Source: Acidobacteriota bacterium (lineage in GTDB: Bacteria; Acidobacteriota; Vicinamibacteria; Vicinamibacterales; UBA8438). Taken from it: a stretch of DNA of 5,881 nucleotides. Shown here piece after piece: positions 1 through 5,881 of the stretch. The notes under the pieces were generated by a model, which saw nothing but the letters and a program-made list of their open reading frames with translations, was not told where the DNA came from and made no database searches. The DNA is taken from contig WTGR01000696.1 in NCBI GenBank assembly GCA_011523485.1, positions 1-5,881 of the forward strand, given 5' to 3'. Numbering within the stretch: position 1 is the first letter of the stretch; every line of letters begins with the position of its first letter. The position numbers and the translations under genes were made by a program.

Positions 1-2429
1 TGGTGCTGCAGACGATTCCCGGCGTCGTCGTCGACCGCGTCAACGTCGGCGGCGCGGAATCGGGCCAGCAGTCCATCTACATGGCCAAGGGCGCGAGCGA
101 CGACGAGAACACCTGGACGCTCGACGGCGTGGTGATCACCGACATGGCGTCGCTCTCGTCGCCGACCTACTGGGACTTCGACCAGTTCCAGGAGGTGCGC
201 ATCAACACGGGCGGGGCGGACGTGCGGAACCAGACCCCGGGCGCCGCCGTGGACGTGGTGCTCAAGAGCGGCACGAATCAGTACCACGGCAGCCTGCGCG
301 GCTACTTCGCCAACGAAGGGCTGCAGCGCGGCAACCTGTCGGAGGAGCTGGCCGAGTCGATCGGCGGCGAGACCGGGAGGGGCAACCGGATGGAGCAGTA
401 CGCCGACTACGGCTTCGAGGTCGGCGGCCCGCTCGTGAGGGACCGGCTGTGGGCCTGGGGCTCGCTCGGGGAGACCGACATCCGGCTGCGGACGCTCATC
501 GACACCGCGGATCGCACCACCCTGACCAACCGGGCGCTGAAGGTGCAGGGGCAGGTCACCGACGGCCTGCGCCTCGGTTTCAACCACTTCAACGGGGCGA
601 AGATCAAGCTCGGGCGCAACGCCGGGCCGACGCGGCCCGACGAGACCACCTGGAACCAGGGGGGCAGCGGCGCGGGCCTGTTCACCGGCACGGCCACCTG
701 GGCCGGGCGCGATCTGGTGGTCAGCGCCAAGGCGACGCAGTACAACTGGGGTTTCTTCCTCACGCCCCGCGGCGGGCTCGACAAGGACGTGTACCGCGAC
801 GTGAACCGCGTGTACCACAACTCCTATCTCGATTTCCGGTCGTGGCGGCCGCAGTCGGTGATCGACGCCGACGCCAACTGGTTCCGTGGCGACCACGAGC
901 TGCGGCTCGGCTTCAACTGGCGGCGGAACGGCGTGCAGACGGATCTGGTCTGGCCCGGATCGGGGACGCTCTCCCTGCATCTGGACAGCTATCCCGACAA
1001 CGGCCTGATGCTGCCCATCATCTACGGCGACTCCTCCGTCAACGCGGAGGGCCGGTATCTGAGCTTCTACGCCAGCGACCGGATCTCGCTGGACCGCCTG
1101 ACGGTAGACGTGGGCGTGCGGTTCGACCGGTCGGCGGCGTCGCTGCTGGAATCGAGTCGCCGGGCGAACCCGCTGGTGCCGGATGTACTGCCCGCCCTGA
1201 CCGCCTCGCCCATGAGCAACACGCACGTCTTCGATGTTCTGGCCCCGCGCATCGGCGTCAGCTACGCGCTCGGCGACGAGTCGGACACGCTCGTCCGGGC
1301 GAGCTACGGGCAGTTCGCATCGCAGTTGGAGGCGGGCGCTTCCAGCATCCTCGCGGGTCCCGTCGACTACTCGGCCGTTTACTACTACGCGATCGACTTC
1401 AACGGCGACGGCGCGACGCAGCGCGACGAGCTGCTTCTCGATAACGGGATCGTCTTTGCCGACGGGTTCGATCCCGCCAACCCGACGTCGACCGAAAGCG
1501 TCAACCAGGTGGCTTCCGACCTTTCGTCTCCGCGGACGCACGAGCTCATCTTCGGCGTCGATCGGGAGCTGCCGATTCCGAACTCGGCCCTGACCGCGTC
1601 GGTGACCTACCGTCGGTTCACCAACCTGACGTGGGAGCCGCTGATCGGACTCGCGTCCAGCGACTATGGCGTGGTCGACACGATCACCGCGGCGCTGCCG
1701 TCGGCCGGCGGCGGCGGGTCGGTCAGCCAGGACGTCTACGCGCCGCTGCCGGGCGTGGCCCTGCCCCCGGGCGGAGGCCGGGAGGAGCGCAACCGGGAGG
1801 GCTATCACCAGGGCTACTGGGGTTGGGAGACCGGGTTCACGAAGCGGCTGAGCAACCGCTGGATGGCGCGCATCGCCTACTCCTACAACGACCACCGGGA
1901 GTACTTCACGGACCGGGCGGCCGCGATCATCGATCCGACGCCGTCGCCGATCAGCCCGCAGCGCGACGGCGGCCTGGTCATCAGCAGGGAGTCGGGAAGC
2001 GGCAAGACGGATTTCTATTTCGTGAGCCCGAAGTTCCAGTTCGTCGCCAACGGGCTCTACGAGGCGCCGTTCGGCATCAACGTCGCCGCCAACCTGCTGA
2101 TCCGGCAGGGCTTCGGGCAGCCCTACTTCCAGGAGATCCAGGCCCATCCGCGGGACGCGGCGGCGTTCAAGGACGTGCTGCTGGCGCCCGACGTCGGCGA
2201 TCACCGGTTGCCGGCCATCAGGAGCTTCGACCTGCGGGTCGGCAAGGAGTTCCGGGTCGACGACGTCACGATGAACGTGGACCTCGACTGGTTCAACATC
2301 CTCAACGCGAGCACCGTGCTCAAGCGCCAGTACGACGTGGGCACGGCCGAGGGCCCGACCGGTCCGGGCAGGACGCTGGAGATAATGAACCCGAGCCTGC
2401 TGCGTGTCGGCTTCCGGCTCGGCTTCTGA
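1..2429 (+). CDS. TonB-dependent receptor, Oar-like, 5'-truncated
   Basis: Outer-membrane receptor that would import a substrate using energy from TonB-ExbBD. The gene enters from the left edge: the reading frame is open from base 3, and the GTG there is an internal Val, not a start. The 808 visible residues begin inside the plug: a PGV motif with DRVNVGG (residues 6-17), LDGV (40-43), VRINTGG (65-71), then KSGTNQYHGS (88-97) at the plug-barrel border. The remainder is beta-barrel, with alternating aromatic strands and long polar loops. Near the end it has DWFNILN (762-768) and finishes on Phe (RVGFRLGF), the usual outer-membrane insertion signal. A loop at residues 465-476 has an EF-hand-like spacing. 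Missing upstream are the signal peptide, the TonB box, and probably a carboxypeptidase-regulatory-like domain, as is usual in acidobacterial receptors of this type. The substrate cannot be read from the sequence. The next gene starts 16 bases downstream, suggesting one transcript. Confidence 0.95.
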   Translation, partial: VLQTIPGVVVDRVNVGGAESGQQSIYMAKGASDDENTWTLDGVVITDMASLSSPTYWDFDQFQEVRINTGGADVRNQTPGAAVDVVLKSGTNQYHGSLRGYFANEGLQRGNLSEELAESIGGETGRGNRMEQYADYGFEVGGPLVRDRLWAWGSLGETDIRLRTLIDTADRTTLTNRALKVQGQVTDGLRLGFNHFNGAKIKLGRNAGPTRPDETTWNQGGSGAGLFTGTATWAGRDLVVSAKATQYNWGFFLTPRGGLDKDVYRDVNRVYHNSYLDFRSWRPQSVIDADANWFRGDHELRLGFNWRRNGVQTDLVWPGSGTLSLHLDSYPDNGLMLPIIYGDSSVNAEGRYLSFYASDRISLDRLTVDVGVRFDRSAASLLESSRRANPLVPDVLPALTASPMSNTHVFDVLAPRIGVSYALGDESDTLVRASYGQFASQLEAGASSILAGPVDYSAVYYYAIDFNGDGATQRDELLLDNGIVFADGFDPANPTSTESVNQVASDLSSPRTHELIFGVDRELPIPNSALTASVTYRRFTNLTWEPLIGLASSDYGVVDTITAALPSAGGGGSVSQDVYAPLPGVALPPGGGREERNREGYHQGYWGWETGFTKRLSNRWMARIAYSYNDHREYFTDRAAAIIDPTPSPISPQRDGGLVISRESGSGKTDFYFVSPKFQFVANGLYEAPFGINVAANLLIRQGFGQPYFQEIQAHPRDAAAFKDVLLAPDVGDHRLPAIRSFDLRVGKEFRVDDVTMNVDLDWFNILNASTVLKRQYDVGTAEGPTGPGRTLEIMNPSLLRVGFRLGF

Positions 2430-2435
2430 CCATTC

Positions 2436-2440
2436 GGGAG
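2436..2440 (+). promoter_or_regulatory. Ribosome-binding site for the HExxH protein gene
   Basis: GGGAG lies 5 bases before the ATG at 2446. It supports that start over an in-frame GTG at 2404, which lies inside the receptor gene and would place a polar Ser/Asp/His stretch ahead of the signal peptide. Confidence 0.7.
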
Positions 2441-2445
2441 CGGCC

Positions 2446-4266
2446 ATGCGGTGTACGCCATGCGTGCGGGGGGCGGCGAGGATGGTCCTGTTCGCGGCGG
2501 GAGTCGCCGCCGGCTCGCCCGATTCGGCCGCCGCGCAGAATCCCTGCCCCGCTGCACCGTCCCCGACCACCGTCCGGAACGCAATCCCCCCGACCCGGCT
2601 GCCCGTCGAAGCCGGCAAGCGGTCCGGATTCATCGACGACGGCGCGCGCTGGGGCGTGCTCGACAGCATCTGGAACCACCGGTCCGCGGTGGAGCGGGGA
2701 CTTCTGCGGCCGGTGTCCGCGGCCGGGTCGAACGAGGACGAAGGCGAGATCGCGGTGCTGCAGGACGAGGGCGATCTGTTCCGCGTCTCGAACATCTACG
2801 ACCTGCGGGACGTCACCCTGCGGTTCGCCGCGAACGACGACGGCGGTTACGACGTGGAGCACCTGGGGACCGCTGCCTGGCGCTGGTCGCTGGGGGACGT
2901 CATGACGCTCGGCGACGACGACAGCGCTCCGCTGGCGCTGTCGTTCGATTTCCCTTTCTATGCGACGACCCATGACGGCGCGTTCGTCAACTCCGACGGC
3001 AACATCACGTTCGAGGAGGGCGACAGCGCCAGCACGGCCCGCGGCGTGTCCCGCCTGCTGTCGGGGCCGCCGCGCGTCGCGCTGTTTCTCGCGGACCTCG
3101 ATCCGTCGGTCGGCGGCACGGTCTATTCGCAGTCCGGCGCCGACGCGGCCACCGTGACCTGGTGCGACGTGCCGGGGTTCGAATCGCAGAGCACGACCAC
3201 GGTGCAGGTGAGCCTGCTGTCGACCGGCGCGATCGAGATGACGTTCGATCCGGAGGTGGGGCTCGGCGAGGCCATCGTCGGCCTTTCCCCGGGGCGCACC
3301 ACGGGGTTCGAGTCGGTCGATCTGAGCGCTGCGGCGGGGGCGGCGGGCGGCGCCGCGGCGGTGGGCGAACGCTTCGCGCTGCGGGGCGAGCTCGACACGG
3401 TGGCGGTGGCTCGGAAGTTCCTGCAGACCCACCCGGACGCCTACGACCAGGTCGTCATCTGGACCGACCAGCCCGTGCTCTTCGATGCCTTCGCCTACGA
3501 GATCACCATCGGCAACCGGATCCAGGGCATCGGGCAGGCCATATACGACATTCCGGCCGACTTCGGCAGCGACACGCTGACCAGCATCGTCGTCATGGGC
3601 TGGCTCGGCAAGTACTCCGACGACCCGGAGAAGAAGGTGAACCGCGAGAACACCACGCTGAGCCTGCTCGGCCATGAGACCGGCCATCGCTGGCTCGCCT
3701 TCCTGGACTTCAGCGATCACGACCGGGAGCGGTCGTCGGCGCTTCTCGGCCGGCAACAGGCGCACTGGAGCTTCTTCGTCGACAGCGACGCGTCGGTGAT
3801 GGAGGGCAACGACATCGAGGACCTCGGCGGCGGGGCGTTCCGCACGGTGGCGGCGGTCGAGGGCTACAGCGCGCTCGACCAGTACGCGATGGGCCTGCGC
3901 CACGACTACGAGGTGCCGGCGTTCTTCTACGTCGAGGCGCCGACCAACGCCATGCCGCCCGCCCGCAGCGCCGGATCGCCGCAGGTCGGGGTGACGTTCA
4001 ACGGCACGAGGCGCGAGGTGCTGATGGCGGACATCATCGAGGTCGAAGGCCCCCGCGTGCCGAGCGCCGACGAATCGCCGCGCGTCCACCGGCAGGCGTT
4101 CGTGTATGTCGTGAGGAGCGGGCGCGAAGCCAATCCCGATCACCTCGCCAAGCTCGACGCGATCCGCCGGCAGTGGGAACCGTTCTTCGCTGCGGCCACG
4201 GACGAGCGCATGCGGGTGGAGACCCGCTTGCGCCCCCCGGCGGACATCGGGACCACCGATCCGTGA
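2446..4266 (+). CDS. Secreted nidogen-like / HExxH putative metallopeptidase
   Basis: A 606-residue protein of no family I can name. Residues 1-30 look like a signal peptide (Arg-containing start, hydrophobic MVLFAAGVAA, cleavage near AAA-Q31). No membrane anchor follows, so it is periplasmic or secreted. Residues about 160-285 resemble a nidogen-like beta-sandwich: FDFPFY (167-172), VNSDGNITF (181-189), LADLDPSVGG, TWCDV (238-242), a VQVSLLSTGAIEMTF segment, and EAIVGLSPG (275-283). An Ala/Gly linker (294-307) leads to a C-terminal domain with HETGH at 410-414, the HExxH signature of zinc peptidases. After it come AHWSFF (439-444), SVMEGN (450-455) and YSALDQYAMGL (474-484), motifs I recall from other uncharacterised secreted bacterial proteins. 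The zinc ligands would be H410 and H414, with E411 as catalytic base; the third ligand is not evident. It is not a metzincin, since HExxHxxGxxH is absent. Protease activity is inferred from the motif only. The close upstream receptor gene suggests a joint role in nutrient processing or uptake. Confidence 0.9.
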   Translation: MRCTPCVRGAARMVLFAAGVAAGSPDSAAAQNPCPAAPSPTTVRNAIPPTRLPVEAGKRSGFIDDGARWGVLDSIWNHRSAVERGLLRPVSAAGSNEDEGEIAVLQDEGDLFRVSNIYDLRDVTLRFAANDDGGYDVEHLGTAAWRWSLGDVMTLGDDDSAPLALSFDFPFYATTHDGAFVNSDGNITFEEGDSASTARGVSRLLSGPPRVALFLADLDPSVGGTVYSQSGADAATVTWCDVPGFESQSTTTVQVSLLSTGAIEMTFDPEVGLGEAIVGLSPGRTTGFESVDLSAAAGAAGGAAAVGERFALRGELDTVAVARKFLQTHPDAYDQVVIWTDQPVLFDAFAYEITIGNRIQGIGQAIYDIPADFGSDTLTSIVVMGWLGKYSDDPEKKVNRENTTLSLLGHETGHRWLAFLDFSDHDRERSSALLGRQQAHWSFFVDSDASVMEGNDIEDLGGGAFRTVAAVEGYSALDQYAMGLRHDYEVPAFFYVEAPTNAMPPARSAGSPQVGVTFNGTRREVLMADIIEVEGPRVPSADESPRVHRQAFVYVVRSGREANPDHLAKLDAIRRQWEPFFAAATDERMRVETRLRPPADIGTTDP

Positions 4267-4294
4267 GCCCGCGGCGTTGCGCGCGGCTGGGATC

Positions 4295-4300
4295 TACAAT
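4295..4300 (+). promoter_or_regulatory. Possible -10 element upstream of the cytochrome gene
   Basis: TACAAT in the 52-base gap differs by one base from the sigma-70 -10 consensus and stands out against the G+C-rich surroundings. No good -35 is seen: TTGCGC at 4277-4282 is only 12 bases upstream. Transcription from it would start near 4307, giving a leader of about 12 bases that is nearly all ribosome-binding site. If real, the cytochrome-quinoprotein pair has its own promoter. No T-run terminator is visible after the preceding gene, so read-through is also possible. Confidence 0.3.
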
Positions 4301-4306
4301 GCGCTC

Positions 4307-4313
4307 GAGGGAG
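4307..4313 (+). promoter_or_regulatory. Ribosome-binding site for the cytochrome c gene
   Basis: GAGGGAG is 5 bases before the ATG at 4319 and is the strongest Shine-Dalgarno-like sequence in the window. It fixes the start at 4319 rather than the in-frame TTG at 4277, which has no such site and would add 14 residues ahead of a normal signal peptide. Confidence 0.75.
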
Positions 4314-4318
4314 TCCCC

Positions 4319-5095
4319 ATGCAACGATTGATTCGCGGGCGGTGGCTGGTCGCGCGCGCGGGCCTGTGTCTGATCGCCGGGATCGGCCAGGGATACGCGC
4401 AGGATCACACCCGGTACGAACCGGCCGACATCGAGTATGGCCGCAGCGTGTACCTGGAACAGTGCGCGGCCTGCCACGGTGAGGACGGGGCGGCCGTGGC
4501 GGGGGTCGACCTGCGCAGCGGCCAGTTGCGGCGCGCGGCGCTCGACCGCGAGTTGATCCGGGTCATCCGGGACGGCATTCCCGGGACGGGGATGCTCGCC
4601 ATCGAACTCGACACGGCCGAGATGACCGGCATCGTCGCCTACCTGCGCAACATGACCTACGAGATCGACGTCGCCATGCTGGGCGATGCCGCCCGCGGAC
4701 GGGAGATCTTCGATGGGGCGGGCGCCTGCCTGAGCTGCCACCGACTGCAGGGCCGGGGGTTCCGGACCGGGCCGGACCTGACGCGGATCGGTTCCGTCCG
4801 GACGCTGAGCGCGCTACGGCGCTCGCTGCTCGACCCGACCGGCACGATGCGGCCCATCGATCGCCCGGTGGAGCTGGTGACGGCGGACGGTGCACGGATC
4901 ACCGGCCGCCGCCTGAACGAGGACACCTACACGGTGCAGATCCTCGACGACGACGCGCGTCTGCGGTCGTTCGACAAGGCCGACCTGCGCGAGTTCCGCG
5001 TGCTCGAGCAGTCGCCGATGCCCGCTTACGGGGATCGGTTCGATGCGGCGGAGCTCGCGGATCTGCTGGCGTATCTCGTGTCCCTGAAAGGCTGA
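4319..5095 (+). CDS. Periplasmic cytochrome c with two heme modules
   Basis: A 258-residue electron carrier. Residues 1-27 form a signal peptide (RLIRGRW, a hydrophobic core, cleavage near GYA-Q28), so heme would be attached in the periplasm. Module 1 (about 36-112) is a small class I cytochrome: CAACH at 49-53, and IPGTGM with M92 as likely second iron ligand. Module 2 (about 122-258) has CLSCH at 137-141, then GPDLTRIG (151-158), SLLDP (169-173), SPMP with M234 as likely ligand, and an ELADLLAYL helix (245-253). This resembles the putative heme-binding domain of the Pirellula/Verrucomicrobium type (TIGR02603 as I recall it). The gap between the second CH and M234 is 93 residues and includes a beta-rich insert (about 183-228, TADGARITGR to DKADLREF). 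It probably takes electrons from the quinoprotein encoded 5 bases downstream and passes them to a terminal oxidase. The partner assignment is inferred from gene order. Confidence 0.95.
   Translation: MQRLIRGRWLVARAGLCLIAGIGQGYAQDHTRYEPADIEYGRSVYLEQCAACHGEDGAAVAGVDLRSGQLRRAALDRELIRVIRDGIPGTGMLAIELDTAEMTGIVAYLRNMTYEIDVAMLGDAARGREIFDGAGACLSCHRLQGRGFRTGPDLTRIGSVRTLSALRRSLLDPTGTMRPIDRPVELVTADGARITGRRLNEDTYTVQILDDDARLRSFDKADLREFRVLEQSPMPAYGDRFDAAELADLLAYLVSLKG
5087..5091 (+). promoter_or_regulatory. Weak ribosome-binding site for the quinoprotein gene
   Basis: AAAGG lies inside the last codons of the cytochrome gene, 9 bases before the ATG at 5101. It is weaker than the sites of the two preceding genes. 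With a stop-to-start gap of only 5 bases, translation is probably coupled to that of the cytochrome. Confidence 0.45.
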
Positions 5096-5100
5096 GAACA

Positions 5101-5881
5101 ATGACCCGACGCATGGAGACCGCGCGGCGGTTCGCGGTGGCCGGGGTGCTGGTCGGGCTGGCGGCTGCCGGTCCTTCGGCGCAGGACGTGTCGTTCGAGC
5201 GGCTGAGCAGGGCGGCCGAGGCCCCGGCCGACTGGCTGACCTACTCGGGCACCTACTTCAGTCAGCGCTACAGCGAGCTGGACCAGGTGACGGCCGCCAA
5301 CGTGCGGGACCTGCAGCTCCAGTGGGTGTACCAGACCCCGGTGTTCGGTCCGTGGCAGTCCACCCCGCTGGTCGTGGACGGCGTGATGTACCTGACGCAG
5401 CGGCCGAACGACGTGGTGGCCCTCGACGCCCGGACGGGACGCGTCTTCTGGGTCTACAGCTACGCGACGCCGTCCGACCACCGGGCCTGCTGCGGCTCGA
5501 ACAACCGCGGCGTCGCGATACTGGACAACCGGGTGTTCATGGCCACTCTCGATGCGCACGTGGTGGCGCTCGATGCGGCGACCGGCGCCGAGCTCTGGGA
5601 CGTCGAGCTGGCGGACCGCCACCTGGCCTACTCGTTCACCCTGGCGCCGCTGGTCGTCGAGGACAAGGTGATCATCGGCTCGGCCGGGGGCGACCGCGGC
5701 ATCCGCGGCTTCATCACGGCGCTGGACGCGGCCACCGGCGAGGAAGTGTGGCGCTTCCACACCATCCCGGGGCCGGGGGAGCCGGGGCACGAGACGTGGG
5801 AGGAGTGTCCCCCGGATCCGGAGACGTACTGCGACCCGGAGGCCTGGATGCACGGCGGCGCCGCGGCGTGGCTGACCGGGT
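5101..5881 (+). CDS. PQQ-dependent alcohol dehydrogenase-like quinoprotein, 3'-truncated
   Basis: The frame is open from ATG 5101 to the right edge (260 residues seen; such proteins are usually about 550-700). A signal peptide covers residues 1-27, with cleavage near PSA-Q28. Propeller features in order: DWLTYSGTYFSQRYSELDQV (44-63) and NVRDLQLQW (67-75); TPLVVDGVMY (88-97); three blade repeats of the form ALDAxTGxxxW (107-117, 156-166, 207-217); adjacent cysteines C130-C131 followed by NNRGVA (134-139), like the vicinal disulfide and Arg over the cofactor in methanol/ethanol dehydrogenases; GSAGGDRGIRGF (193-204) at the calcium/PQQ site; then IPGPGEPGHETW (222-233). It would oxidise an alcohol or sugar-like substrate in the periplasm; the substrate is unknown. 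Oddities: Gln (Q86) where I expect a cofactor-contacting Glu, Asp (D198) where the calcium-binding Glu is expected, and a Cys-containing insert (about 234-248). The catalytic Asp lies beyond the window. It may belong to acidobacterial 'empty' quinoproteins found in genomes without PQQ synthesis; the visible part cannot decide this. Confidence 0.94.
   Translation, partial: MTRRMETARRFAVAGVLVGLAAAGPSAQDVSFERLSRAAEAPADWLTYSGTYFSQRYSELDQVTAANVRDLQLQWVYQTPVFGPWQSTPLVVDGVMYLTQRPNDVVALDARTGRVFWVYSYATPSDHRACCGSNNRGVAILDNRVFMATLDAHVVALDAATGAELWDVELADRHLAYSFTLAPLVVEDKVIIGSAGGDRGIRGFITALDAATGEEVWRFHTIPGPGEPGHETWEECPPDPETYCDPEAWMHGGAAAWLTG

Noticed and set aside
1989..2012. P-loop-like SGSGKT segment in the receptor
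   Set aside because: The Gly/Ala required five residues before GKT is Arg, so Walker A is not met, and the segment lies in an outer-membrane barrel where nucleotide binding makes no sense.
2404..2445. Upstream GTG start giving a 14-residue longer HExxH protein overlapping the receptor gene
   Set aside because: ATG 2446 has GGGAG at proper spacing and opens directly into the signal peptide. The extension adds polar residues ahead of it.
1631..2905. Plus-strand frame of 424 codons bridging the receptor end and the next gene
   Set aside because: It is out of frame with both well-supported genes, is Arg/Ala/Gly/Pro-rich, and shows no motif or ribosome-binding site. It is a shadow frame.
2320..4143. 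Minus-strand open frame of 607 codons opposite the HExxH gene
   Set aside because: The translation is rich in Arg, His, Ala and Gly with no domain or signal sequence, and it crosses the end of the receptor gene. Long antisense frames are expected opposite strongly G+C-biased codons. The + strand gene has a signal peptide, recognisable domains and a ribosome-binding site.
4269..4286. CCGCG/CGCGG inverted repeat as a terminator after the HExxH gene
   Set aside because: The stem is only 5 pairs with an 8-base loop, there is no T-run after it, and such short G+C pairs arise by chance in this composition.
4034..4741. Minus-strand frame of 235 codons across the gap between the HExxH and cytochrome genes
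   Set aside because: It covers the ends of two well-supported genes and their gap, has no motif, and has a biased composition typical of antisense frames.
5026..5853. Minus-strand frame of 275 codons opposite the quinoprotein
   Set aside because: The + strand frame carries clear quinoprotein motifs throughout. The antisense product is low-complexity Arg/His/Val/Gly with no recognisable domain.

Overview
The window is very G+C-rich, by eye about two thirds or more, with codon third positions dominated by G and C. It is densely coding on the + strand. It holds four consecutive genes: a 5'-truncated outer-membrane receptor, a secreted HExxH protein, a secreted multi-domain cytochrome c, and a 3'-truncated quinoprotein dehydrogenase. 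Gaps are short (16, 52 and 5 bases), and no stretch over about 55 bases lacks a gene. I saw no RNA gene, mobile element, CRISPR array or integrase.

The combination suggests a Gram-negative Acidobacteriota member, perhaps close to Vicinamibacteria. The signs are an Oar-like TonB-dependent receptor, a heme-binding domain of the Pirellula/Verrucomicrobium type, a quinoprotein resembling the acidobacterial quinoprotein families, and signal peptides ending in Ala-Gln. This placement rests on family resemblance recalled from memory, not on a search.

Layout: bases 1-2429 encode most of the plug and the whole barrel of the receptor. Bases 2446-4266 encode a protein with a signal peptide, a nidogen-like beta-sandwich and a zinc-peptidase-like HETGH domain. 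It follows the receptor so closely that co-transcription is likely. After 52 bases, which hold a possible weak promoter and a good ribosome-binding site, bases 4319-5095 encode a cytochrome c with two CxxCH heme sites. Five bases later the quinoprotein starts (5101) and runs off the window.

All four products act outside the cytoplasm. The last two make a plausible redox pair: the quinoprotein oxidises an alcohol or sugar-like substrate in the periplasm and the cytochrome takes the electrons. The first two could make an uptake or processing pair: the HExxH protein acts on an extracellular polymer or protein and the receptor imports a product. A functional link between the two pairs is speculative. 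The points most worth a second look are the unusual cofactor-site residues of the quinoprotein, the uncharacterised HExxH protein, the domain inserted in the second heme module of the cytochrome, and an EF-hand-like loop in the receptor.
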